From the NCBI GenBank assembly GCA_003243955.1, contig QHCE01000008.1, positions 1-42,607 of the forward strand: DNA of 42,607 bases, given 5' to 3'. The position numbers were made by a program, and so were the translations under genes. The notes beneath the pieces were generated by a model. It had not been told where the DNA came from. It was given only the letters and a program-made list of their open reading frames with translations, and did not search any database. Below are positions 1 to 8,412 of the stretch, piece by piece. Origin of the DNA: Acidimicrobiales bacterium. GTDB lineage: Bacteria > Actinomycetota > Actinomycetes > Mycobacteriales > QHCE01. Positions within the stretch are counted from its first letter, which is position 1, and each line of letters opens with the position of its first letter.

Positions 1-4
1 TGCC

Positions 5-991
5 GTGATCTACGGATGGATGCTGTGGGTCTGGGGCGTGGCGCTGCTGGTGGGCGTGACTGCGTATTTCCTCCTGCGGCGGCTGCGACGACATCGGGGG
101 AAGCCGTCCGGATTGGCCGTTGCAAATACTGCGCTGCTAACTCGATTGCCGCAGTACCGCAAGTCGCTGCGACGGCACCGCCGTCTTGTCGCACTGATGG
201 GGGTGGCTGCGCTGCTGTTGCTAGCCAGCGGCGTCGGGATGAGTGTTCGACCCGCGGCGACCTCGCGGGTCGAATCGGACAGGCAGAACCGCGACATCGA
301 GTTCTGCCTGGACGTGTCCGGGTCGATGAAGGAAAGCGATGCCAAGATCACCAAGGCGCTGGTGGCACTGGCCGATCAGCTCAGGGGGCAACGGGTCGGC
401 CTCACGATTTTCTCTGCTGACGCCGTCGTGAAGTTTCCACTGACAGACGACGCGAGCTACGTCGGCGCCCAGCTTGAGAACGCGTATCACAAGCTCGCCG
501 CGCCCGATGTAAATTACAGCGCGGGCACCTTCGCTAACTCCACGTTCAACGCGGGCACCTATGTCGGGGATGGGTTGATGACGTGCGTCCGTCAGTTCGA
601 CCAGCTGTCCCAGCACCGCGCCCGCAGCATCCTCATCGCCACCGACAACGCGACCGACAAGGCTGAGACCTACACGGTTTCGCAGGCCGCAGCTGAGGCC
701 CAGCACAAGGGTATTCGCATCTACGCCTTTATGCCGCTGGAGAACGGGGTAATCGACCCGCAAGATTTAACCCAGATGCGCTCAGTGACCGCATCCACGG
801 GCGGAGATGTCTACTCCAGCGATGCCTCCTCGTCGGTGACCGCGGCCACACAGCACATCCTCAAACAAGAGGCAACGCGCCTGAAGACCCCGCCAGTGCT
901 CACCCGCACCGATCGTCCGCTGATCCCGTTTATCGTCGCGCTGTTAGCGGTGGTGGCGCTGTTTCTAGCGGTCTGGAGGGTGGAACGGTGA
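5..991 (+). CDS. VWA-domain membrane protein (BatA-like), first of a VWA-VWA-TPR operon
   Basis: 328 aa from a GTG start at the very edge of the window; the true start could lie upstream. Two N-terminal hydrophobic segments (about residues 5-24 and 61-81) precede a von Willebrand A domain (about 96-285) with an intact metal-ion site, D103-x-S105-x-S107 in DVSGS, and a C-terminal membrane helix (about 307-324). This is the topology of BatA-type proteins of the 'aerotolerance' loci, which usually follow moxR and DUF58 genes; those would lie to the left of the window. The stop codon overlaps the GTG of the next gene (GTGA at 988-991), so the two are translationally coupled. The role in actinobacteria is not established; a part in envelope stress or complex assembly is inference. 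Confidence 0.85.
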   Translation: MIYGWMLWVWGVALLVGVTAYFLLRRLRRHRGKPSGLAVANTALLTRLPQYRKSLRRHRRLVALMGVAALLLLASGVGMSVRPAATSRVESDRQNRDIEFCLDVSGSMKESDAKITKALVALADQLRGQRVGLTIFSADAVVKFPLTDDASYVGAQLENAYHKLAAPDVNYSAGTFANSTFNAGTYVGDGLMTCVRQFDQLSQHRARSILIATDNATDKAETYTVSQAAAEAQHKGIRIYAFMPLENGVIDPQDLTQMRSVTASTGGDVYSSDASSSVTAATQHILKQEATRLKTPPVLTRTDRPLIPFIVALLAVVALFLAVWRVER

Positions 992-1968
992 GCTTTGCGC
1001 CAATGCTGCCATGGTGGGCAGTCGCAGTCGTGTTCATTCCGCTATTGGTCGTCGCGGTTCTTCTCGTGGTCGTTCAGGCCGGCGAGCGTACGCGCTGGAG
1101 ACGAGTACGCCGAGTCCTGATGGTGCTGTTACTCGCCGCAATCGCGGTCCGGCCGTCGTTCGGGGAGTCGCACCAGCCGGCCCAGTTATCCAACCTGGAT
1201 GTCTTCTTCGTGGTCGACGCGACGCCGAGCGCGGCCGCCGAGGACTACAATGGTCACCAGCCACGCATAGCAGGCATCCGACGAGACATCAAGGCGATCA
1301 CCGCGTCGCTGGCCGGAGCGCGATTCACGCTGATTACCTTCGCGAACGCGACCGAGATACGGGTGCCGTTGACGACCGACTCGGCCGCGGTCGACACGTC
1401 CACGGATCTGTTGGATCCCTCCGACGCGTTGTACTCGGGCGGGTCGGGGATCGACGAGCCGGTCGCCAGCGTCACCAAGCAGCTGGCGCAAGCGCAGGCC
1501 GAGCAGCCCAAGCGTACCCGGATGGTGATCTACCTGGGCGACGGCGAGCAGACCGTCAACCGTGCGGTCGGGTCGTTCGCACCGTGGTCGGCTCACGTGT
1601 CGGGCGGCGCGGTGTTCGGGTACGGCTCAACAGGCGGAGGCAAGATGCGCCACTACGACGCTGTCACCGGCAATCTTCTGAGCTATGTCATCGATGCCGC
1701 GGGCAATGACGCCTTGTCAAGGTATGACCCGGCGACACTGCGGACCGCCGCCACCCAGATCGGTGTGCCCTTCACGCACCGGACCTCGCCTGGTCGGGTG
1801 CGGGCAAACCTGGATGTCCCGAAGACCCATCCGGTCAGCTCTACCCGCTCCGGCGCACAGCGGCACGGCGAAGCCTACTGGGTGCTCGCGGTCGCACTTG
1901 GCCTGCTCGCCACGATCGAGCTGGCTGGCGTGGCCCGCCGGGCCGGTTCGATTTGGAGGGCCACATGA
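988..1968 (+). CDS. second VWA-domain membrane protein (BatB-like)
   Basis: 326 aa, GTG start inside the GTGA overlap with the previous gene. N-terminal hydrophobic segments lie at about residues 8-30 and 42-55, the VWA domain starts at about residue 70, and a C-terminal membrane helix ends the protein (about 297-318). The metal-site motif is D77-x-T79-x-S81 (DATPS) where the upstream paralogue has DVSGS, so metal binding is probably retained but with Thr in the middle position. Pairs of unlike VWA proteins followed by a TPR protein are typical of Bat-type loci, where the proteins are thought to work as a membrane complex. The stop overlaps the ATG of the TPR gene (ATGA, 1965-1968). Confidence 0.84.
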   Translation: MSFAPMLPWWAVAVVFIPLLVVAVLLVVVQAGERTRWRRVRRVLMVLLLAAIAVRPSFGESHQPAQLSNLDVFFVVDATPSAAAEDYNGHQPRIAGIRRDIKAITASLAGARFTLITFANATEIRVPLTTDSAAVDTSTDLLDPSDALYSGGSGIDEPVASVTKQLAQAQAEQPKRTRMVIYLGDGEQTVNRAVGSFAPWSAHVSGGAVFGYGSTGGGKMRHYDAVTGNLLSYVIDAAGNDALSRYDPATLRTAATQIGVPFTHRTSPGRVRANLDVPKTHPVSSTRSGAQRHGEAYWVLAVALGLLATIELAGVARRAGSIWRAT

Positions 1969-2708
1969 CACAGACCCCACGCGGTCGGGGAAACCTCCCC
2001 GGCCGGGTCGCCCAGCCTGTGCGATCACGGCGGTCGCGGCGAAGGTTGTTGCTGGCGTGGTCGGCTCCGGTGGCGCTTATAGTGCTGGCGCTGGCGGTGC
2101 GGATGGTCGGGATGACGATCGTGAATGACCATGCAATCGACGCGTTCGGTAACGGCAGGTACGGGCCCAGCTCTACCGGGTTCGAGCGACTACAGACTGC
2201 GAACGTGCTGGAGCGATGGGTGGCGCCATTCAATCGCGGGGATAGCCTGTACGAGCAGAAAAGATACGGCCAGGCAGCGGAGGAGTTCCGCAGGGCGCTG
2301 GGCCTGGCTTCGGCTGACCGCAGCTGCATGGTGCGCGTGAACCTCGTCCTAACGATCGAGTCGATCGGCGACGCCAAGCTGGCAGCGAAGTCGTTACAGG
2401 ACGCGGTTCATAGCTACCAGAGCGCGCTGAGCATCGTGGATGCCGCGAGCTGTCCGCTAGGCACGACACAGCATACCGGGGAGCAGCTGGCTCAGGCCTA
2501 CGCGGAGATCGTTGCGAAGCTTAAGGCGCTGGACGCCAAGCCACAACCGAAGCCGAGCCAGACGAACCCGAAGCAGCCGCAACCACAGCCGCCGCCGGAC
2601 AACAAAGGGAGCAAGCTGCAGGAGCGCAACGACCGGGCCCAACGCGCCGACCGGCAACATCAGGATCAGGACAAACAAGGTCACACCGAGTTCCACGAAA
2701 GGTGGTAG
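1965..2708 (+). CDS. membrane-anchored TPR protein of the VWA operon
   Basis: 247 aa from ATG 1965. I prefer this to the in-frame TTG at 1953 because GGAGG (1955-1959) sits just upstream and the ATGA overlap couples it to the VWA gene. A basic N-terminus (about 25 residues) is followed by one membrane helix (about 30-47). The middle holds TPR-like repeats, clearest in SLYEQKRYGQAAEEFRRAL, where the Y..A...F..AL spacing fits the TPR consensus. The last 60 residues or so are a Lys/Pro/Gln-rich, probably disordered tail that ends very hydrophilic. It is the likely scaffold or partner of the two VWA proteins. The sequence beyond the stop turns AT-rich, so the operon probably ends here. Confidence 0.82.
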   Translation: MTQTPRGRGNLPGRVAQPVRSRRSRRRLLLAWSAPVALIVLALAVRMVGMTIVNDHAIDAFGNGRYGPSSTGFERLQTANVLERWVAPFNRGDSLYEQKRYGQAAEEFRRALGLASADRSCMVRVNLVLTIESIGDAKLAAKSLQDAVHSYQSALSIVDAASCPLGTTQHTGEQLAQAYAEIVAKLKALDAKPQPKPSQTNPKQPQPQPPPDNKGSKLQERNDRAQRADRQHQDQDKQGHTEFHERW

Positions 2709-2762
2709 TGCCGTGGCGTCAGACTATGTGGCAGTCGGACACCCAAACTGCCTCCGGTGGCA

Positions 2763-3137
2763 TCAGGACCTTCCAACATCAATATATTCCGCGGCGATCC
2801 AGAAATTCGGTTGCCCTTCATATAGAGCTTCTATCCATTCGTTCGATATTTTGTTCAAAACATAGGAACTTTGACTGTTGGTCTTGAAAGAAGAAGGTTG
2901 ACATCTAGAACGCAAAGAATCGCTCGGCCCGAGAACAATGATTATATCGCTACCCAATCGGGGTTCTCGACGAACATTTACTGCGTCTGTTGTGGACTTT
3001 AGGACGACAAAGCACTCAAAGCCGGCCCGTGTCGGCTGCTGCGGTCTCGCTGCGATAGCTGGCGCAGCCGTGGTTAGGGTCGCGACAGCCATCGCCGCGC
3101 CGCACAACACGACGGCAAGATTTTTCCTAGTAATCAT
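2763..3137 (-). CDS. small secreted protein with an SH3-like fold (predicted)
   Basis: 124 aa on the minus strand, ATG at 3137. The first 30 residues form a clear Sec signal peptide: MITRKN, a hydrophobic core, then a site near APAIA/ARP. The mature part has features of bacterial SH3 (SH3_3-like) modules: a DAVNVRREPRLGS stretch like the usual 'LNVRSGPSTSS' signature, then W and G spaced strands ending in NFWIAAEYI. Two Cys residues (in FECFV and SRCQ) may form a disulfide. Such modules bind cell-wall peptides or act as secreted adaptors. No partner gene is obvious. The gene is visibly AT-richer than its neighbours and has only a weak ribosome site, so it may be acquired. Family call is by motif only. 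Confidence 0.62.
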   Translation of the reverse strand: MITRKNLAVVLCGAAMAVATLTTAAPAIAARPQQPTRAGFECFVVLKSTTDAVNVRREPRLGSDIIIVLGPSDSLRSRCQPSSFKTNSQSSYVLNKISNEWIEALYEGQPNFWIAAEYIDVGRS

Positions 3138-3447
3138 TTAAGATTCTTTCTAGTTGTAGCTACTACAACAGATATGTTCGTATGCCCGTTGAGAACCCGA
3201 ACTACATTAAGAAAAAAGCACCACGAGAGACTACTAGTGACAACACGGTCGCGCGCTGTTTTCTCAGGAGTACCCCTGTTTTTGTTGACACCTTGATGTG
3301 ACTGGTCTTTGGGCTGGTCGAAGTATGTAGAAGAAGGTTTCGGATGGGTTTAAAGCCAGTGCGGTGGAGTTGGCCCGTTCTGTCTAGGCACCGGTTGTGA
3401 ATCAGCTTCAACGCCAATTGTGGTCCAGTCCGCGGAAACTTCAAGGC
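3138..3447. other. 310-nt gap: AT-rich promoter side plus transposase relic
   Basis: No intact gene is supported here. The left part (3138-3240) is AT-rich and would carry the promoter of the minus-strand secreted protein. The right part (about 3325-3440) contains a decayed plus-strand transposase fragment, listed separately. The gap also receives the 3' end of the long minus-strand tlyA-steA-GT4 gene run; I see no convincing terminator hairpin with a T-tract in it. An 80-codon open frame on the minus strand (3202-3444) has no recognisable features and is not called. Confidence 0.6.
3325..3440 (+). pseudogene. remnant of an IS3-type transposase OrfA N-terminus
   Basis: From 3331 the plus strand reads KKVSDGFKASAVELARSV and then a TAG stop. 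This resembles the start of IS3-family OrfA proteins, whose helix-turn-helix begins with a pattern like KKxSxEFKAxAVxLV. After the stop, neighbouring frames still give QLQRQL and SAETSR, close to the usual 'ELGVxxETLR' segment, so at least one frameshift has also occurred. There is a stop directly before the fragment as well (TAG 3328). Nothing of OrfB or of the terminal repeats could be recognised. It is a short, dead relic that marks an old insertion at the end of the steA-GT4 gene run. Confidence 0.42.
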
Positions 3448-5658
3448 TCAGGTGCGCAGCACTCGAAACGTGGTGGCAATAAGTAACGGCATCGTCAGCA
3501 TTGCCATAAAAGCAGGTACTGCTATACCAGAGCTGTTCGCCACGAGCCCAACTGCCGATGCGAACAACACAGCTAATAGTCCCGCCCGTAAGCACGGATA
3601 GATACCTAACACTCGGCGCAGACCCGCACCTCTGCGCCATGCAACAAGCACTATAAACGCAGTAGCCGCAAGCACTAATAACGTCAAGCTACTGGTAAAC
3701 AGCAGGTGCACGTTTTCTTCTGCCTTTCGGCGAATCTCCACATCTGCCGTGCCATCGGATAGCTGCTGCACGAATCGACCAAGGTGGGTTCGGTCTTGTG
3801 GTGGGCGCGAATAGTCCAGTGTGGCAAACGCGGCCACGGCGAGTAGCCCCGCCACGCCGCAGCCGATGATCCGCATCCCCGACAGCCGAACTCCAGCCCC
3901 GCGTAGCGTGAGCACGATCACCGCCGGGGTCAGTGCAATAACGCCACCTACATAACTCCCCCACCCCGGCTCGCCAACCACCGCCACGGCAACCGTGCCC
4001 ACCGTGAGCAGCATGACGAACCTATGCCAGCCTGCCATCAGTTGCGCAAGGTAGGCGGCAGCCAGCAAAGTGGCCGCCGCGAACACGGCGAATGACAGGC
4101 TCCCGAATCCAGTAAAGCGTCCGGCAACTAGCGGCGAATAACCCGCGAGTGAGTTCAACTGCATGGTTGAGCCGGTGAGCACGTCAGCGGCGAGTACCAC
4201 CGCGGTGAATACGGCAACAAACGCCGCCGGGCCAAGCGGCCATCGCGCCCAAGGGCCACGGTACGCCGCCAGCACGATGGCCGAAACCAAGATCAGGGTA
4301 GTAAGCACATACACCCCGAACGCGAACGGCGCTCGCCACCAAGGCAGCAGCTGGGCTAGAAAGCTGGCCACTGGAAGACACGCGAGCGTCAGAGCAGCAC
4401 ATTCCACTACGTGCTCCCAGCGCAGCCGCTTGGGCGGAATCGCTACCGTAGTTTCAGTGGGCACCGTAGTTTCCGTGGGCACCGCATCGGTGTACTTGGT
4501 TCCAGACAGGCGCATCTGCGCTTCTTCCACCGCACACCTACGGCGATGAAAGAAGAAGGCCGCAACGGCTAGTAACGTCACATTGAGAACCACAAGCACC
4601 GTGAGGAAGGGCTGTACCCACGGCCGCGGTGCTTGCGTAGCGTTGTCGGCATCCACCAATGCGGACACGCTTGATTCTGTACTCGACGTGCGCTGCTTAG
4701 CGACGTGTATCGGCTGGCCAACCACCGAGCCAGGCGCCCCAACGCCGAGTAAGTCAAAAATGGTCGGCGCGATATCAATCAACTGCGTGTACCCGGCGCG
4801 CTGCGTGCTTGCCGAAATGAGCAGAGTCTTGCCAAAGCTAGAACCAGCAACAACAAGCGGGGCAAGATGGGACGGCTGTTCTGTACTGGCAATTCCGCTG
4901 ATGATAATAGTTGAGTTCGGCGGACGAGCAGCTACCACGGCTTTCACTACGTCGTCGAATCTAGCAAGATCGGCCTGAGGCTCAATGCGATCAGCTACTC
5001 CCGCGCTGATCAGCGTGGCTGGGCAGCGCCGCAGTGCGACAGCGGGATCGGCAGGCAACGACGCTGCATAGTAATCGAGATATCCCCCTGGATGCGCGGC
5101 GCCTAGCGCCGCTGGTAGCCCGATTGCCGAGACACAGCCGACGCTAGCGGCCAGTGTTCCTGGGTTAGCGCCGTAGCTAAGGTGATGGTTATTTCGCGCG
5201 ATTTTGTCGTATTCGACTAGCTGCGCTGAACCATCTGGGCCAGGTTTCGGCTCGGCGACGCCGAGCTTATCCGGACAGGTTTCCGACCGTTGCACAAAAC
5301 CACGGGCACGATTACCCGCCCCCAAGCTCACCCAACCATCACCGGTGCAGGTCAAGCTGCCCGCGGTTCGCAACGACAGCGAAGCCACACCGCTGTGGCT
5401 GGCCAATTGCCACAACGCGGGGGTGGACTTTGAATTCACATCGCTCCATCGCAGTCCAGCGACGCCAATCACGATGACAGTCTTAGTTTTAGCGGCAGCA
5501 TCGACTTTGGGGGCACGAGTGATTATGGTTTCGGTAACTCGCTCAGACGTCGCAGCAAGTGCAGCGGTGGGGGCTCCCAGGAATACGGCAACTACGAAGG
5601 ACACCAGCAGGAGCGCCTGCTGGGTCTGCTGACCCCACCAGCGCCCCCGCCCTTTCAC
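3448..5658 (-). CDS. polytopic membrane protein with degenerate alkaline-phosphatase-superfamily domain
   Basis: 736 aa, GTG at 5658 overlapping the GT4 stop (GTGA). A signal peptide (about residues 1-36) leads to an exported domain (about 55-340) that looks like the alkaline phosphatase/phosphodiesterase superfamily: VIVIGVAGLRW near residue 61, then TPALWQLA, a GDGWVSLGAGNRA segment and a late SHLAPLVVAG / DIAPTIFDLLGV block. About nine to ten membrane helices follow to the C-terminus. In active members the first motif is usually V-D-G-x-R-W, where Asp binds metal; here it is V-A-G, so catalysis is doubtful. A linker carries an 18-nt in-frame duplication (4448-4483) giving PTETTVPTETTV. Same operon as the MurJ-like flippase and GT4 enzyme, so a role in handling an exported glycan or lipid is inferred. 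Confidence 0.72.
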   Translation of the reverse strand: MKGRGRWWGQQTQQALLLVSFVVAVFLGAPTAALAATSERVTETIITRAPKVDAAAKTKTVIVIGVAGLRWSDVNSKSTPALWQLASHSGVASLSLRTAGSLTCTGDGWVSLGAGNRARGFVQRSETCPDKLGVAEPKPGPDGSAQLVEYDKIARNNHHLSYGANPGTLAASVGCVSAIGLPAALGAAHPGGYLDYYAASLPADPAVALRRCPATLISAGVADRIEPQADLARFDDVVKAVVAARPPNSTIIISGIASTEQPSHLAPLVVAGSSFGKTLLISASTQRAGYTQLIDIAPTIFDLLGVGAPGSVVGQPIHVAKQRTSSTESSVSALVDADNATQAPRPWVQPFLTVLVVLNVTLLAVAAFFFHRRRCAVEEAQMRLSGTKYTDAVPTETTVPTETTVAIPPKRLRWEHVVECAALTLACLPVASFLAQLLPWWRAPFAFGVYVLTTLILVSAIVLAAYRGPWARWPLGPAAFVAVFTAVVLAADVLTGSTMQLNSLAGYSPLVAGRFTGFGSLSFAVFAAATLLAAAYLAQLMAGWHRFVMLLTVGTVAVAVVGEPGWGSYVGGVIALTPAVIVLTLRGAGVRLSGMRIIGCGVAGLLAVAAFATLDYSRPPQDRTHLGRFVQQLSDGTADVEIRRKAEENVHLLFTSSLTLLVLAATAFIVLVAWRRGAGLRRVLGIYPCLRAGLLAVLFASAVGLVANSSGIAVPAFMAMLTMPLLIATTFRVLRT

Positions 5659-6758
5659 GACCGCTTCGCTAGCTGTTCATACAGCTCGACCACCTGCGCG
5701 TTGCACTCGGTTTCGCCGGGCAACTGAGCCGCGCGCCTACCGGCTCGTCGAGACAACTGCGCCGCCGCGGCGCGATCATCGAGCAGCGTAATCACCGCTT
5801 GATCCAGCGCACCCACGTCGCCGACTGGAACCAACGCGGCCGCATCGGCAACTAATTCGGGTAACCCACCAGCGTCGCTCACCACCAAAGGTTTCTGCGC
5901 CCGCAGCGCTTCCTGCGCGAATAACGGACTTCCTTCCCACTGGCTAGCCAGTACTGCCACATCGCATGCCGCGAGTAGGTCCGCTATATCATCGCGGTGC
6001 CCCAGTAGCCGTACCGGCGCATCCAATCGATCAATCAGGTCGGCGAGTTCTTTCCGTTGCGGCCCATCTCCAGCAATCACCACAAGCGGCACAGAGTCTC
6101 TGTTCTTCCATCGGGCGGCCGCGGTAATCAACACATCCAGCGACTTCTGGGGGTGCAGGCGCGCCACCGAAAGCACCAATGGCCGCTCCGCGCAGTCAAG
6201 CTCCGCTCGCACCTGCGCGGTGCTGCGCTGCGCAGGTGCGAGCGGGACGGCCGCTACCGGAATAAACCGTGCGTCCTTGGCGCCGAACTGGGCAACACGG
6301 GTCGCGAGGTCCTCGGAGACACCGATGGCAATATCGGCACGTCGAGCAAGTAGCTGCTCCAGCTGAGGTGGCCGGCGGCCTGGTGCACCCTGAGTAAGCA
6401 GCAAGTTGTGCCAGGTGACCACGAGTGGCTTACGGCAGCTGGCGGCGGCGACAAAGCCGGCCCGCAGGCCGTGTGCATGCACTACATCCACGTCGCGAAC
6501 TGCTCGCCGTAGCTGAAACATCGCGACAAGGGTACGCAACGGCGAAGGGGAAGCTGGAATCTTAATTGCCTTGAAAGTCGCGCCTCGCGCAGCGAAACCA
6601 AACAGTTCGTCGGTCGCGCTCGGACCACAGACCGTCACGTGATAGTCGAGCTTGCGAAGATACGCCGTGAGCGAGGCAACGTGGGTACCAACGCCCCCAG
6701 TGCTTGTTGCCAACACCAGACCTATCCGTAGCGGCATGTGCGGCTGCTTGCTAGTCAT
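5655..6758 (-). CDS. GT4-family glycosyltransferase
   Basis: 367 aa, ATG 6758 with GGGGGA 8 nt upstream; an internal ATG at 6737 is less well placed. It has the GT-B architecture of family 4: an N-terminal glycine-rich STGGVGTHV acceptor loop (about residues 14-23), DVVHAHG near residue 90, a mid-protein VLSVARLHPQKSLD segment that begins the donor domain, and the E-x7-E nucleotide-sugar motif in EGSPLFAQE (about 275-283) followed by KPLVVSDAGGLPELV. No membrane helix is evident, so it should act at the cytoplasmic face, adding a sugar from an NDP donor to a lipid-linked or similar acceptor. It lies between the MurJ-like flippase gene and the degenerate phosphatase, with 4-nt overlap to the latter, pointing to a joint pathway. 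Donor and acceptor cannot be read from sequence. Confidence 0.88.
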   Translation of the reverse strand: MTSKQPHMPLRIGLVLATSTGGVGTHVASLTAYLRKLDYHVTVCGPSATDELFGFAARGATFKAIKIPASPSPLRTLVAMFQLRRAVRDVDVVHAHGLRAGFVAAASCRKPLVVTWHNLLLTQGAPGRRPPQLEQLLARRADIAIGVSEDLATRVAQFGAKDARFIPVAAVPLAPAQRSTAQVRAELDCAERPLVLSVARLHPQKSLDVLITAAARWKNRDSVPLVVIAGDGPQRKELADLIDRLDAPVRLLGHRDDIADLLAACDVAVLASQWEGSPLFAQEALRAQKPLVVSDAGGLPELVADAAALVPVGDVGALDQAVITLLDDRAAAAQLSRRAGRRAAQLPGETECNAQVVELYEQLAKRS

Positions 6759-8412
6759 CGGCGTCCCCCTGTGTTTCTGAAGTAGCGGCGCCTACCCGCA
6801 GCCGTGATGAGAGTAGCCCCCACAGTAACGACGCCCGAGACCGATCCAGCACTGCCAGCAGCACGCCAAACACCACGGTGGCAACTCCCCCACCTAGGGC
6901 TAGTTGCAGCATCCCAGTAAATAACGAGCTGGCATCGATCAGTTGAGCGATCACATATCCAGCGAATGCAGCAGCACCCCCGCCTAGTACACCCACAAGT
7001 AGGCTGCGTCCAACACCCTGTAGCGCCCGCGGTCCAAGCCTGCTGCGGCACAGCAGCAACAGGCCGATACCCAGCAGCGTCATTCCTATGCTGTGTCCAG
7101 TGCCCAGCGCGGGCACTCTATCGGCTACCGGAACCATCTGAACCAGAACGATATCGGCGAAGATGACCGCCGCCCAACCGCTGACTGTAATCACGGCGGT
7201 TGCCGCCGATGTCTCCGCCGCGTACAACGCTCGAGCCAGTAGTGCGAGCAGACTAAAGCCGATGAGTCCAGGAGCAAAACCAATCAGGCCGCCGGTGATT
7301 TCAGCGGCACTGTCGCGCCCATGCGCGACGCTGGAGATCACCACACCAACCCCCGCGGAGCACGCCACCAGCGCTCCCGCTGCCCATCCGCACAGCAACA
7401 CGACAGCTTGAGTGCTTGCAGCTAAGGTGCGAGAGAAAAGCGCGGTGTCACCGTTACCGTAGGCGGCAGACAACCGCGGGAATGCCGAGGTAGCCACCGG
7501 AACCGCCAACACTGCCCAGGGCACGAAGAACACAGTCTGCGCTAAGCCATAGGTCACTGTGGCGCCTACGGGCTGCTGCGCGAGCTTGAGCACGACCAGC
7601 AGAGTCAGCTGCTGGGCGGCAACCGCGGCTATACCGCCACCTAGCAGACTTACGGCGCGGCGAGCTACCCCCGGTGGAAAGCGGAGTGTTGGGTTCACCC
7701 TAATTCCCAGCTTGCGCAGCGGAATCAACAGGCACAGTGAGAGCACCGCGACACCGGCCGTGGTGCCTACCGAGAGCAGTAGCTCGGCCGAGCGCGGCAA
7801 GCCTTCCACCTTTGCACCCGCACCCGCGGCCGCGGCAAAGAGCACGTAAGCCGTGATGACGGTGACGCTCGACAGCAGCGGCGCCAACGCCGGCCAGGCA
7901 AATCGATGATGGGCCTGTAAAATTCCGGCGAACACGATGCCCACGCCGTACAGAACCAGCTGCGGCGCAAACACCTCCAACATCCTGGTCCCCAGCGCTA
8001 CTTCGGTACCGCTGGCGTTCGAACCCAGCAAGGCACTCACGATCGGCTCGGCGAAAAGGGCCAGCAGCACCGACAGCGGCGCTAACCCGGCAACAGACCA
8101 GCTCAACAACGCCGAGCAGGTCTGGTTCACCTCCGCGGTACTGCCGCGAGAGATCGCAGAGGCCAGCAGCGGTACCACTACGGCCGCTAGCGCTCCCCCA
8201 GCAACGGTTTCGTACACGATGTTGGGCAGCGTGTTAATGGTCTGGTAGATATTGCCCAAGCTGGTGACGCCAAGCGCCCAGGAAACTACGAAGATCCGCC
8301 CGAAACCGACCAGCCGGGCGGCGATGGTGAGGATCGCGATCAGGACTGCCGCGCCCGCCAGGCTCGCGCCGGTTCGGCCGTGACGTGCGGTCAAGCCGGC
8401 CGCCGACCCCAC
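6751..8412 (-). CDS. MurJ/MviN-like lipid-linked oligosaccharide flippase
   Basis: 553 aa with about 14 hydrophobic segments and the MurJ-like N-terminus (ARLVGFGRIFVVSWALG, then GNIYQTINTLPNIVYETVAGGALAAVVVP). MurJ proteins move lipid II across the membrane. This copy lacks the long C-terminal pseudokinase extension of the mycobacterial MurJ (Rv3910 type), so it could be a second, specialised flippase; whether the genome has another MurJ is not visible. GTG 8412 gives a 22-nt overlap with the upstream membrane transferase; a TTG at 8394 in a TTGA overlap is an alternative start, since neither has a good Shine-Dalgarno. It ends 8 nt into the GT4 gene. The context with a polyprenyl-phosphate transferase and a glycosyltransferase suggests it flips their product. 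Confidence 0.85.
   Translation of the reverse strand: MGSAAGLTARHGRTGASLAGAAVLIAILTIAARLVGFGRIFVVSWALGVTSLGNIYQTINTLPNIVYETVAGGALAAVVVPLLASAISRGSTAEVNQTCSALLSWSVAGLAPLSVLLALFAEPIVSALLGSNASGTEVALGTRMLEVFAPQLVLYGVGIVFAGILQAHHRFAWPALAPLLSSVTVITAYVLFAAAAGAGAKVEGLPRSAELLLSVGTTAGVAVLSLCLLIPLRKLGIRVNPTLRFPPGVARRAVSLLGGGIAAVAAQQLTLLVVLKLAQQPVGATVTYGLAQTVFFVPWAVLAVPVATSAFPRLSAAYGNGDTALFSRTLAASTQAVVLLCGWAAGALVACSAGVGVVISSVAHGRDSAAEITGGLIGFAPGLIGFSLLALLARALYAAETSAATAVITVSGWAAVIFADIVLVQMVPVADRVPALGTGHSIGMTLLGIGLLLLCRSRLGPRALQGVGRSLLVGVLGGGAAAFAGYVIAQLIDASSLFTGMLQLALGGGVATVVFGVLLAVLDRSRASLLWGLLSSRLRVGAATSETQGDADD

Noticed and set aside
1011-1709. Long Arg-rich frames antisense to or out of frame with the VWA genes, and similar ones across the window
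   Set aside because: Their Arg/Pro/Gly-rich content is what high-GC genes give in other frames; none has motifs or a ribosome site.
5-2708. VWA-VWA-TPR genes as a new defence or MoxR-type anti-phage system
   Set aside because: The order and topology match the known Bat/aerotolerance loci; the diagnostic partner genes are outside the window, so no novelty can be argued.
3202-3444. 80-codon open frame on the minus strand in the gap after the phosphatase-like gene
   Set aside because: No ribosome site, no domain or composition of a real protein, and it runs antisense to the transposase relic.
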